A stretch of DNA of 45,904 nucleotides, from contig CAJOQR010000066.1 in NCBI GenBank assembly GCA_905236965.1, forward strand, positions 1-45,904. The letters are read 5' to 3'. The number at the start of each line of letters is the position of its first letter. The stretch's first letter is position 1. This document shows, piece by piece, positions 1 to 9,135 of the stretch. The position numbers and the translations under genes are program-made. The notes beneath the pieces are model-generated. The model was not told the origin of the DNA, did no database searches, and saw only the letters and a program-made list of their open reading frames with translations. Source of the DNA: an uncultured Acholeplasmatales bacterium. Its GTDB lineage: Bacteria > Bacillota_I > Bacilli_A > Acholeplasmatales > Anaeroplasmataceae.

Positions 1-47
1 ACACCTGACTCTAATAATTGTTTCATTGAAACTACTGATTCAGACAT
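1..47 (-). CDS. rpsB: 30S ribosomal protein S2, N-terminal fragment cut by window edge
   Basis: Minus-strand reading from ATG at 47..45 gives MSESVVSMKQLLESG, matching the S2 N-terminus (..SMKQLLEAGVHFGH); SD TGGAGG upstream. Confidence 0.85.
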   Translation of the reverse strand, partial: MSESVVSMKQLLESG

Positions 48-165
48 TTTTAATTTTCCTCCATTTTATTTTTGTTATGTCCTCTGCCTTCTTCATCATC
101 TGCCTCCATCAATTTTACTTGCACACGACGGCAAACTCCAAAGACATGTGTATTTTGTGCCTTTT
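48..165 (-). promoter_or_regulatory. structured 5' UTR of rpsB (candidate r-protein leader)
   Basis: Long GC-richer leader between promoter and rpsB with inverted segments (GCACA...TGTGC, GGCA...TGCC). Confidence 0.4.
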
Positions 166-167
166 AG

Positions 168-196
168 ATAATACCATAATTATTATAATTATGCAA
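168..196 (-). promoter_or_regulatory. sigmaA-type promoter for rpsB: TTGCAT-N17-TATTAT
   Basis: -35 at 191-196, -10 at 168-173, 17 nt spacer (minus strand). Confidence 0.6.
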
Positions 197-286
197 CAAA
201 ATTTACAAATTTATTTGATTTTAAATAATTGAAATTAAATAAAAAATGTTAATAAACAATATTTGCTTACTAACATTTTATAATCA

Positions 287-1192
287 TTATTTAATTTCTT
301 CTAAATTATCCATAAATTCTTTAAAATATTTAGGAATTTCAGAATCAAATTCCATCCATTTTTTTGTTCTAGGATGTTCAAATCCAATTGTTTTAGCATG
401 CAAGAATTGGCCTTGATCTCCAATTATTTTTCTTCTTCCATATGTTTTATCTCCAACTAATGGATGACCTATATATTCTAGATGAACTCTAATTTGATGA
501 GTCCTTCCTGTTTCAAGTTTGCATTCTATATATGTAAAATCTTTAAATCTTTTTAAAACTTTAAAATTAGTAATGGCTTCTTTTCCCAATTTATCAACAG
601 CCATTTTTTTTCTATCTTCTTTGCTTCTTGCAATAGGAGCATTTATTCTACCTTTATCTTCATTTATAACTCCATATACTAAAGCATGATACGTTCTTTT
701 ACATGTATGATTTTTTAATTGTTCCGTTAATGATTTAGATGCTAAATCATTTTTAGCAATCATTAATAAGCCTGTTGTATCTTTATCTATTCTATGAACT
801 ATTCCTGGTCTTTCAACACCATTAATTGTTGATAAGTCATCTAATTCATATAAAAGTCCATTTACTAATGTTACATCTTTAGTTGTTAGTGAAGGATGAA
901 CAACCAATCCTTTTGGCTTATTAACAACAGCAACATCGCTATCCTCATATACAATTTCTAAATTTAAATCACAAGCTTCTAAATCTATTTTTTTTACCTC
1001 AATTTCATCAATTGAAATTACATCTCCTAATGATGCTTTATATGAAGGCTTAACAATTTTATCATTTACTTTAAATTTACCTAATTTTATATTTTCAATT
1101 ATAAAATCTCTTGAAAATTCTGGTTTTAATATAGCAATTGCTTTATCAATTCTAATATCTTTTAAATCATTTTTTATTATTAGCTTTTCCAT
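287..1192 (-). CDS. rluD: 23S rRNA pseudouridine synthase RluD family (start refined to MEKLII)
   Basis: S4-like N-terminus, HRIDKDTTGLLMIAKN catalytic motif, GRTHQIRVHL; SD AAGGAA precedes the ATG at 1192. Confidence 0.93.
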   Translation of the reverse strand: MEKLIIKNDLKDIRIDKAIAILKPEFSRDFIIENIKLGKFKVNDKIVKPSYKASLGDVISIDEIEVKKIDLEACDLNLEIVYEDSDVAVVNKPKGLVVHPSLTTKDVTLVNGLLYELDDLSTINGVERPGIVHRIDKDTTGLLMIAKNDLASKSLTEQLKNHTCKRTYHALVYGVINEDKGRINAPIARSKEDRKKMAVDKLGKEAITNFKVLKRFKDFTYIECKLETGRTHQIRVHLEYIGHPLVGDKTYGRRKIIGDQGQFLHAKTIGFEHPRTKKWMEFDSEIPKYFKEFMDNLEEIK

Positions 1193-1706
1193 TTTTATTT
1201 TTTCCTTCAAAGAATAATAAATAAATTATATATAATATTAAACCAATAACTAAAAATGCATCTGCTAAATTAAAAATCGGAAAATTAGATTTAAATAATA
1301 AATTAGAAATAGAATTTAAAGGGCCAAAAGAAATCATGTCAACAACTCCAGCACGATATTCTTTTAATGGAGTAATACAAATAACTCTATCTATTAAATT
1401 ACCTACGCAACCAGCAAATGCCATTGTAATACCTAATGATCTTAATTTATTATTTTTCCAGTTATTTCTAATACATAAATAACCTAATAAAATAGATGCT
1501 ACAACAGATATAATAACTAAAAGCCATGTAGAATCAGAAAGCAAGCTCCAAGCCATTCCTGTATTCAATTTATAATCTAGTGTTATAAATTTATAATCAC
1601 CAAATTTTATTAAAACAAAATCTGAAAAAGCTTGTTTTTGAGTTATCCATTTTAATAATTGATCTAATATAACTAAAATAGCAAATAAAAGACATGTTAT
1701 TAACAT
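1167..1706 (-). CDS. lspA: signal peptidase II
   Basis: 4 TM protein with LNTGMAWS, GNLIDRV and FNLADAFLVIG motifs. Confidence 0.93.
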   Translation of the reverse strand: MLITCLLFAILVILDQLLKWITQKQAFSDFVLIKFGDYKFITLDYKLNTGMAWSLLSDSTWLLVIISVVASILLGYLCIRNNWKNNKLRSLGITMAFAGCVGNLIDRVICITPLKEYRAGVVDMISFGPLNSISNLLFKSNFPIFNLADAFLVIGLILYIIYLLFFEGKNKNGKANNKK

Positions 1707-1731
1707 TTATCTTTACCTCCTTATATTCATA

Positions 1732-2196
1732 TTAATTATTTTTAATTTCTATTTCTAAATTATCCATTTTATAATATTTTATTCCTGCTGCATCAAGCAT
1801 ACGCTTTGATGCAATAAATGAATCAGATGTTCTATTTTTATCTGATAAATAAATAATTTCTTCAACACCTGATTGAATTAATAATTTTGCACATTCATTA
1901 CAAGGAAAAAGTGTTACATATAATTTACTACCCTTTAAACTTGAATTAGAATTCAATATAGCATTTGCCTCAGCATGAACAACATAAGGATATTTTGTAT
2001 TTAAAGGATTTTCATCAGTTTTTCCCCATGGAAAAACTGAATCATCACATCCTTTAGGAAAACCATTATAACCTATCGCAATTATTCTTTTATCTTTATT
2101 TATTATGCAAGCTCCTACTTGAGTTGAAGGATCTTTACTTCTTTTTGCTGAAAGTAAAGCAACTCCCATAAAATATTCATCCCAGCTTATATGCAT
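1732..2196 (-). CDS. dCMP deaminase (ComEB-like)
   Basis: HAEANAILN and PCNECAKLLIQSG zinc motifs. Confidence 0.9.
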   Translation of the reverse strand: MHISWDEYFMGVALLSAKRSKDPSTQVGACIINKDKRIIAIGYNGFPKGCDDSVFPWGKTDENPLNTKYPYVVHAEANAILNSNSSLKGSKLYVTLFPCNECAKLLIQSGVEEIIYLSDKNRTSDSFIASKRMLDAAGIKYYKMDNLEIEIKNN

Positions 2197-2206
2197 AAAT
2201 TCCTCC

Positions 2207-3511
2207 TTATGGATTTAATCTATCAGGTCCACGGAATATAAACATAGCATCTTTAATGCCTTCATTGAATAAAATCATAGTGATTCTATCAACACCTATT
2301 CCAAAACCTCCATGAGGTGGACAGCCATATTTAAAGAAATTCAAATAAAATTCCACATCACGTTCTAATCCTTTTTCCTTACATTGCTTTAATAAAACAT
2401 CATATCTATGTTCTCTTTGCGCACCAGTTGTTATTTCACAACCCTTCCAAATTAAATCATATCCACATGGAACGCCATATTTATCTCTCATATGATAAAA
2501 AGCTCTACAGCTAGCACTATATCCAGTAATGAATAAAAATTCATGTCCAAACATATCCTTAGATAATTTTTCAACTAATCTTTCACCTTCAGTTGTTAAA
2601 TCACCTTTTTCACTTTCATCAACTTTATAACCATATCTTTTTTCTAATTCATCATATACATCATGTAAATCCATTACAGGGAAAGGTAACTTTGGAACAA
2701 TTACATCAATACCAAATTTTTCTTTTATTTCTTTTCCATATTTTTGCTTTACAGCTTTAAATGCATAATTAAGCATTTTTTCTTCTAATTTCATAACATC
2801 TTTATAAGATTTTATATATGAAAACTCTAAATCAAGTCCTGTAAATTCAGTAGCATGCTTACGAGATGCAAATTTTTCAGCTCTAAATACTGGTCCTGTT
2901 TCAAATATTCTTTCAAAGCCAGCTGCCATAGCCATTTGTTTATAAAATTGTGGGGATTGAGCTAAAAATGCAGATTTATCAAAATAATCAACCTTAAAAA
3001 CACCAGCTCCTGATTCAGATTCAGCACCTATTAATTTTGGTGTATGTATTTCAATAAAATCATCATTAACTAAAAATTCTCTACATTTATTTACAAAACA
3101 AGATTGTACCTTAAACATTAAAGTATTTTTATCTGTTCTTAAATCAATCCATCTATAATCTAATCTTAAATCAATATTAGTTTCTTCTCCTTTTGGGGCA
3201 ACAATTGGTGAAGGTTCAGCAATAGATGAAATTATCTTAATTTTATCTGGATACATTTCCATTCCATTTAATTTAACATATTCACTTTTTAAAATTAAGC
3301 CTTCAACTTCAATTACTGTATCTATTGTTATTTTAGATAATAATTCATCCCAATTTGGATGCTTAGATTTTTCAATTGTAATTTGTAATTTTCCAGATAT
3401 ATCTCTTAATACAATGAAGCACATTGATTTTTTATTTCTAATATTTTCAACAAAACCTGAAACTTTATTTATTTTTTTTAATTTAATATCTTTTATCATT
3501 CTTCTTTGCAT
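2207..3511 (-). CDS. aspS: aspartyl-tRNA synthetase, archaeal/eukaryal-type (AspS2-like), 434 aa
   Basis: LAQSPQFYKQMAMAAGFERIFETGPVFRAE, GAQREHRYD, CPPHGGFGIGVDRITM, GPDRLNP; lacks the bacterial GAD insertion (short length). Confidence 0.92.
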   Translation of the reverse strand: MQRRMIKDIKLKKINKVSGFVENIRNKKSMCFIVLRDISGKLQITIEKSKHPNWDELLSKITIDTVIEVEGLILKSEYVKLNGMEMYPDKIKIISSIAEPSPIVAPKGEETNIDLRLDYRWIDLRTDKNTLMFKVQSCFVNKCREFLVNDDFIEIHTPKLIGAESESGAGVFKVDYFDKSAFLAQSPQFYKQMAMAAGFERIFETGPVFRAEKFASRKHATEFTGLDLEFSYIKSYKDVMKLEEKMLNYAFKAVKQKYGKEIKEKFGIDVIVPKLPFPVMDLHDVYDELEKRYGYKVDESEKGDLTTEGERLVEKLSKDMFGHEFLFITGYSASCRAFYHMRDKYGVPCGYDLIWKGCEITTGAQREHRYDVLLKQCKEKGLERDVEFYLNFFKYGCPPHGGFGIGVDRITMILFNEGIKDAMFIFRGPDRLNP

Positions 3512-3513
3512 AT

Positions 3514-4827
3514 TTAATTCTCCTTTTTAATATTACATGATGCACATGGGCTAGATGATGCTTGATTTAATTTATTTATAACATAAGGATAAACATCATA
3601 TAATGGAATAGTTTCTTGTTCATCTGTAACATTATCTTTAATATTAATTGTAAATGATGCTAATTCATTATCTCCTAAAATACAAGTAAATCTTGCATTA
3701 TTCTTATCCGCTTCTTTAAATTGAGCTTTTATACCTCTATCCTTATAATCCATTTCACAACAAAGCCCACCTAATCTACAAATGTTTGCTAATTTAATAG
3801 ATTCAAGCTTAGCTTTTTCTCCTAAAGATATGAAATATATATGAATGGCATCAGGCTTTGATAATTTTTTGCCAGCATAAGATGTTGCAAGTAATAACCT
3901 TTCCATACCAAAGGCCATACCAACGCCTGGAATGTCTGGACCTGATAAATCCTTAATTAAATTATCATATCTTCCGCCAGCTCCTATAACATTTTGAGCA
4001 CCAAATTCTAAAATATTTACTTCTAATTCAAAAACAGTGTGTGAATAATAATCTAATCCTCTTACTAAATTATCATCAATAACATATTTTATTTGCATTT
4101 GATCTAATGCAGATAAAACCATTTCAAATCTATTTTTAGATTCATCATTTAAATAATCTTTAATTTTTGGGGCATTTTTAAAGAATTCTTTTTCTTTATC
4201 AACCTTACAATCCAAAATTCTTAATGGATTTTTAATTAATCTATTTTTACAATCTTCACATAATGAATCTTCATATTGCTTAAAATAATTTACTAAAACT
4301 TCTCTATATTTTTCTCTTGATTGTAAATCTCCTAAGGTATTAATTTTAACAGATACATCCTTTAATCCTAAAGATCTAATTATAGATGCACCTAATGCTA
4401 TAACCTCTGCATCAATTAAAGGAGAATCTGAGCCTAATGCTTCAACACCAAATTGATTAAATTGTCTATTTCTTCCTTTTTGAGGACGCTCATACCTAAA
4501 CATTGGTCCCATATAAAATAATTTATTAACTGGGCTATCAACATATAATTTATTTTCAATAAAGGCTCTTGCAACACCAGCTGTACCTTCAGGTCTTAAA
4601 GTTATAAGCCTTTCTGATCTATCCTTAAAATCATATGTTTCTTTAGTAACCATATCTGATGTATCATTTATATCTCTATGAAATACATTATAAGATTCAA
4701 ATATAGGTGTTCTAATTTCTTTATAATTATATAATTTACATACTTTTCTTATAGCATCTTCTAATTTTGTCCAATCACCAACTTCATTAGGCAAAATATC
4801 ATAAGTTCCTTTTGGTTTTGCAATCAT
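3514..4827 (-). CDS. hisS: histidyl-tRNA synthetase
   Basis: KPKGTYDILPNE, RPEGTAG, RYERPQKGRNRQFNQFGVE, GLDYYSHTVFE. Confidence 0.96.
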   Translation of the reverse strand: MIAKPKGTYDILPNEVGDWTKLEDAIRKVCKLYNYKEIRTPIFESYNVFHRDINDTSDMVTKETYDFKDRSERLITLRPEGTAGVARAFIENKLYVDSPVNKLFYMGPMFRYERPQKGRNRQFNQFGVEALGSDSPLIDAEVIALGASIIRSLGLKDVSVKINTLGDLQSREKYREVLVNYFKQYEDSLCEDCKNRLIKNPLRILDCKVDKEKEFFKNAPKIKDYLNDESKNRFEMVLSALDQMQIKYVIDDNLVRGLDYYSHTVFELEVNILEFGAQNVIGAGGRYDNLIKDLSGPDIPGVGMAFGMERLLLATSYAGKKLSKPDAIHIYFISLGEKAKLESIKLANICRLGGLCCEMDYKDRGIKAQFKEADKNNARFTCILGDNELASFTINIKDNVTDEQETIPLYDVYPYVINKLNQASSSPCASCNIKKEN

Positions 4828-4847
4828 TTAATTTTCCTCCTAATTAA

Positions 4848-5062
4848 AAAAATAAAAGCTTCCTTATACATAAGGACGCTTTTAAACGTGGTACCACCTT
4901 AATTTAGAAAAATAATTTTTCTCTTTAATCGTTAACGCCTGATACGTCCTTTTAAAGGCATTCAAAAGTGTCCCTAATTAACCATTTATAGATGCTTTCA
5001 CCTTCCATCCTCGCTTTTATAAATTTAAGTTAATTTTCTTCTTCTTCATCAATTTATTTTAC
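4848..5062 (-). promoter_or_regulatory. T-box leader of hisS-aspS
   Basis: Minus strand contains T-box sequence AAGGTGGTACCACG followed by terminator AAAAGCGTCCTTATGTATAAGGAAGCTTTTATTTTTTT; Stem I-like GCGAGGATGGAAGGTGAAAGCATC upstream. Confidence 0.93.
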
Positions 5063-5086
5063 ATTTGATATTTTACAATAAATAAA

Positions 5087-5107
5087 GCCTAATTTCAACA
5101 ATTAGGC
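5087..5107 (-). terminator. hairpin terminator after the 369 aa ORF
   Basis: GCCTAATTgttgaAATTAGGC followed by TTTATTT on minus strand. Confidence 0.7.
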
Positions 5108-5120
5108 ATTTATTATATCA

Positions 5121-6221
5121 TTAAGATACTAAATCATTATTATTTTTTTCTCTTTTTTTATTTTCATCTAAAGTATTTAAAGTTTTTGTTATAACTTCCA
5201 TAAAATAATTAACTAAATCCTCTTCTTCAATATATTCATCTTCATTAATAATTGAAAATAAATTAGATAATAAAAATTTAACATTTTCTTTACCTTTAGA
5301 TTCAATTTTTAAAAATTCACTTTCAATATTTAATAAATCTAAAGTTTTTTCTAAATATTTATAAGCATCACGATCATTAAAATATATCTTATAAGGTTTA
5401 CCAACATCATCAAAGGCTTCATCGATTATTCCATATAACAAATTTTTATTTTCATCAAAAGGTCCAATTAAATATTTAAGAAAATGTCTATCTATTTCAG
5501 GATAATATAAATAAACTAATAAAGGTCTTGTATTTTTTTTATTAATTATTAATGGTAGATAAGATAAATATATATAACATTCTGAATCAACAAATGTTTT
5601 TTCTTTAAATTCTAATACAAATTCCATATTTTCTTTAGCTTTTCTAGGAATTGTTTCTAAATAAGGTATATTCACATATGATATTTGATATTCATATTTT
5701 AAAGTATCAATTATTGAATGAACGCATAAATTATTTTCAAATGCGTTTTGAATATCATTTAATTCATTAGCTAAAATTGAATCTAAAATATATAAATAAT
5801 CAACTATTTTAGAAATTTCAGAATCATTACACATCTCAACACGCTTACCATGACGATAGCTATATAATAAAATATTATTATTTTCCATAATTTTAAATTT
5901 ATTTTCACGATAAAATAATTTATCAAAATCAGTCATTTCTTCTTTTTTCTTAATAGAAAATAATAATGCATCACAATTATAAAATGTAATAGATGGAATA
6001 TTTCCTGTTAATATATCATGAACATAATTAAATCCATATCTATTATAAAAAATTTCTCCTCCAATTGGATTGCTTTCATTTTCTCCAATAAATGTAAAAA
6101 GAGAATTTTTATCATCTTTAATAAAATAAAAAATATTTTCTGAATTAAACATATTAAAATATTTTTTATCCATAAATTTTTTTATTAATTTTTTTGCTTC
6201 CTTAAATAATTCTTTATTCAT
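5121..6221 (-). CDS. conserved hypothetical protein (start refined to MNKELF)
   Basis: Long ORF, overlaps the rsmD stop; no motif recognised. Confidence 0.75.
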   Translation of the reverse strand: MNKELFKEAKKLIKKFMDKKYFNMFNSENIFYFIKDDKNSLFTFIGENESNPIGGEIFYNRYGFNYVHDILTGNIPSITFYNCDALLFSIKKKEEMTDFDKLFYRENKFKIMENNNILLYSYRHGKRVEMCNDSEISKIVDYLYILDSILANELNDIQNAFENNLCVHSIIDTLKYEYQISYVNIPYLETIPRKAKENMEFVLEFKEKTFVDSECYIYLSYLPLIINKKNTRPLLVYLYYPEIDRHFLKYLIGPFDENKNLLYGIIDEAFDDVGKPYKIYFNDRDAYKYLEKTLDLLNIESEFLKIESKGKENVKFLLSNLFSIINEDEYIEEEDLVNYFMEVITKTLNTLDENKKREKNNNDLVS

Positions 6222-6756
6222 CAAAAACACCTTTAAATACTAAAACCCTTTTTATACCATATGTTTTATTTTTCAATAAATATAAATCTTTATAATCATT
6301 TTTAAAATTAGATTCTTTACTCATTTCAAAAACAATTAAGCCATTATTATTTAATAATTTTTTTACATTTTCAATTATAAAATCAATATCATTCATTTTA
6401 TATGGTGGATCTAAAATTATTAAATCAAATTTAATATCTATTTTTTCTATAAAGGATAAATAATCTAAATTATAAAATGATGCATCTAAAATACCTAATT
6501 TTTTAGTATTATTTATTGCAACATCTAAAGCTTTTTTATTTATATCATTTATATAAATTTTATCCATTCCTCTAGAATATGCTTCTAAGGCCATTGCGCC
6601 ACTACCTGAAAATAAATCAAGGCAAATACCACCATCAAAATATGGACCAATCATATTAAAAATAGCTTCCCTAACACTATCTTGTGTTTCTCTTGTTGAA
6701 TCTAAATTTGTCATATCAATTATTCTATGGCGATACTTACCTGCAACAATTCTCAT
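6214..6756 (-). CDS. rsmD: 16S rRNA (guanine966-N2)-methyltransferase
   Basis: MRIVAGKYRHR, DLFSGSGAMALEAYSRG, DPPYK. Confidence 0.94.
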   Translation of the reverse strand: MRIVAGKYRHRIIDMTNLDSTRETQDSVREAIFNMIGPYFDGGICLDLFSGSGAMALEAYSRGMDKIYINDINKKALDVAINNTKKLGILDASFYNLDYLSFIEKIDIKFDLIILDPPYKMNDIDFIIENVKKLLNNNGLIVFEMSKESNFKNDYKDLYLLKNKTYGIKRVLVFKGVFDE

Positions 6757-6764
6757 ATATTCTC

Positions 6765-8381
6765 CTATTCTGGCAATTTATCAATAATATTATAATTTAA
6801 TTTCTTTCCATTTAATTTATATTTAGATAAATCTTTAAAATATTTTAATGCTTCTTTTTTTATTTCTAAATATGATTCATTTTCATATATTATAATTTTA
6901 CCAAAATGCTCTCTATGTATTTTTAAATTATCATGAAAAAATACAACTAACATATTAGCTCTTACATTATCTTTTTTACCAACATTTATCTTAATTATAG
7001 CATTAGATTTATTAATATTTTTTTTATTATTAGATTTTTTATTATTTTTTTCTTTTTTATTTTTTAAATTAACATCTTCTATTTCATTATATGTTCTTTC
7101 ATTTTCATTAATCATTTCTAATAAAGCATTAATTAAAGGCATTGGATCTTTATTTTGTTTTGATAATTTCATAATTAAAGAATCATATTTATGAATATTT
7201 TCTAAATTAGATATTTTATCATTTATTTTAAAATATAATTTTTTTTCTTTTTTTAATTTAATATCTTCTACTGAAGGAATTACTTCAACATCAATATTAT
7301 GATGTATATAATTTTCTAATTCATTAATTTTTCCTTTAGCATTTTTAGTAGCAAAAGTAATTGCTATACCATTCGCACCAGCTCTAGCTGTTCTTCCTAT
7401 CCTATGAACATATAATTCATATTCATTAGGAACATCATAATTAATTACAGCTTCTATACCATTAATATCTATTCCTCTTGCTGCAACATCTGTTGCAATT
7501 AAAATATTAATCGCACCGCTTCTATAAGCATCCATTACTCTTTCACGACTTTTTTGCTTTAAATCTCCATGTAATCCATCAGCTTTGAAATTTAGATTTT
7601 GTAAATATAATACTAATTCATCAACCATAGATTTTGTATTAGTAAAAATCATTACACTTCTAAATTCATTCAAATCTAAAATTCTTAATAATAAATCTTT
7701 TTTAGATTCTCTTTTTACATAATATACCTTTTGAGAAATATTTTCTACTGTTAATGAATTAGATTCTATTTTAATATATTTAGCATCTTGCATATATTTT
7801 TTGCTAACGTTCTTAACAAAAGAAGGTAAAGTTGCTGAAAAAAGCGCTGTTTGACGATTTTTAGGTGTTGTTTTTAAAATAGTTTCTAAATCATCTTCAA
7901 AACCCATTTTTAGCATTTCATCTGCTTCATCTAAAACTAAATATTTAACATTATCAAATTTTAATTTATTTTTTTCCATCAAATCAATTATTCTACCAGG
8001 TGTGCCTATAATAACTTGTGGTGATTTTTTCAAAGCTTCAAATTGCTTATCATATGATTCACCGCCATAGATTGTTGCAATCCTAATTTTTTTAAAATTT
8101 TTAGAAATTTTTTCTATTTCTTTCGCAACCTGAATAGATAATTCTCTTGTTGGTGTTAAAACTAAAGATTCAATATTTTTAGAATTTTCATCTATATTTA
8201 AAATTAATGGAATAGAATATGCAAAAGTTTTACCAGTTCCTGTTTGAGCTTGACCTATAACATCATTTTTATTTAAAAGAAGCGGTATAGCTTTTTTTTG
8301 AATAGGTGTTGGAGATAAAATATTCAATTCCTTTAATGATTCAATTATTTTTTCATTTTTTATTATTTCATTAAAATTCAA
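6765..8381 (-). CDS. DEAD-box ATP-dependent RNA helicase (CshA/DeaD-like)
   Basis: AQTGTGKTFAYSIPL, PTRELSIQ, DEADEML, SATLP, HRIGRTARAG; C-terminal RNA-binding-like tail. Confidence 0.95.
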   Translation of the reverse strand: MNFNEIIKNEKIIESLKELNILSPTPIQKKAIPLLLNKNDVIGQAQTGTGKTFAYSIPLILNIDENSKNIESLVLTPTRELSIQVAKEIEKISKNFKKIRIATIYGGESYDKQFEALKKSPQVIIGTPGRIIDLMEKNKLKFDNVKYLVLDEADEMLKMGFEDDLETILKTTPKNRQTALFSATLPSFVKNVSKKYMQDAKYIKIESNSLTVENISQKVYYVKRESKKDLLLRILDLNEFRSVMIFTNTKSMVDELVLYLQNLNFKADGLHGDLKQKSRERVMDAYRSGAINILIATDVAARGIDINGIEAVINYDVPNEYELYVHRIGRTARAGANGIAITFATKNAKGKINELENYIHHNIDVEVIPSVEDIKLKKEKKLYFKINDKISNLENIHKYDSLIMKLSKQNKDPMPLINALLEMINENERTYNEIEDVNLKNKKEKNNKKSNNKKNINKSNAIIKINVGKKDNVRANMLVVFFHDNLKIHREHFGKIIIYENESYLEIKKEALKYFKDLSKYKLNGKKLNYNIIDKLPE

Positions 8382-8450
8382 ATTTAAAACCTACCTTTTT
8401 TTAAAAACAATTCATTATATCAAAATGTTTTTAAATTATCAAAAAGAAAA

Positions 8451-8466
8451 GTGGAATTAATTCCAC
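8451..8466 (-). terminator. terminator following the ncRNA (also usable by both strands)
   Basis: Perfect palindrome GTGGAATTAATTCCAC followed by TTTTCTTTTT on minus strand. Confidence 0.75.
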
Positions 8467-8489
8467 TTTATTATTATATTCTTATATAT

Positions 8490-8642
8490 AAGAACTAGGA
8501 AGGTTGTGAAGAACGACGTTCTCCAAAGATGGTAAGCCTCACGAACGAACAATTAGGGTTCCCAAATTAATGGGCATCCGGCACATGTTAATCCTCAGCT
8601 CCCGTATAAATTAATTTGAGCTCCACTGCCATCTTCCTAGTG
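8490..8642 (-). ncRNA. structured small RNA of unassigned class (6S-like RNA is one candidate)
   Basis: GC-rich island in AT-rich intergene; closing stem CTAGGAAG/CTTCCTAG, inner pairings AGATGG/CCATCT, CAAATTAAT/ATTAATTTG, hairpin GAACgtcGTTC; own promoter and terminator. Confidence 0.7.
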
Positions 8643-8647
8643 ATTAT

Positions 8648-8676
8648 ATTTTACCACGGTATATATTAATTATCAA
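8648..8676 (-). promoter_or_regulatory. promoter for the ncRNA: TTGATA-N17-TAAAAT
   Basis: -35 at 8671-8676, -10 at 8648-8653; predicted +1 close to the first base of the closing stem. Confidence 0.7.
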
Positions 8677-8679
8677 TAA

Positions 8680-9060
8680 TTATACAATAAATGAATAAAT
8701 AATAGAGATTAATCCGCATAAAAATAGCAAAAAACCAACTCCATACATTAATGAATCACCTTTAGATTCACCTGTATATTTAGCATTATTTAAAGAAGGA
8801 AGACAAATTGCTTCTAAACCAATTAATATCAATACTAAAGGAATCAAAAAATGCTTTTGAAAGAAATTTTCTGTATTGCCTTTTGTAAATACATCTATAA
8901 TATAATATAAAACTAATGCGACACTAATTAATGCAACAGCAATCATAAATATTTTTAATCCAAGATATTCTTTTTTTATTTCTTTTGTTCTATATGCATT
9001 TTTAGTGCTTCTATTTAGATTATCTTCTTTTTTAATTCTGGTCATTTTAAAAGCCTCCAA
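8680..9060 (-). CDS. small membrane protein, unknown function
   Basis: 126 aa, about 3 predicted TM segments. Confidence 0.65.
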   Translation of the reverse strand: MEAFKMTRIKKEDNLNRSTKNAYRTKEIKKEYLGLKIFMIAVALISVALVLYYIIDVFTKGNTENFFQKHFLIPLVLILIGLEAICLPSLNNAKYTGESKGDSLMYGVGFLLFLCGLISIIYSFIV

Positions 9061-9102
9061 GCAAGTTTGATTATATCATATAAATTTTTGAAATAAAAGA
9101 AT

Positions 9103-9130
9103 AAAAGAACTGAGTATCCCCAGTCCTTTT
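9103..9130 (-). terminator. terminator of infC-rpmI-rplT operon
   Basis: AAAAGGACTGgggatactCAGTTCTTTT on minus strand, T-rich tail. Confidence 0.8.
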
Positions 9131-9135
9131 AACAA

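Noticed and set aside
26-232. + strand 68 aa ORF
   Set aside because: Antisense to the rpsB start, leader and promoter; low-complexity hydrophobic translation.
1167-1169. UGA reassignment to Trp (Mollicutes code 4)
   Set aside because: lspA ends in TGA at the expected C-terminus and conserved Trp positions use TGG (e.g. EEWGGD in IF2), so code 11 fits.
8490-8642. + strand riboswitch (cobalamin-box-like CTCCACTGCC)
   Set aside because: No + strand gene downstream; promoter, terminator and orientation all favour a minus-strand ncRNA.
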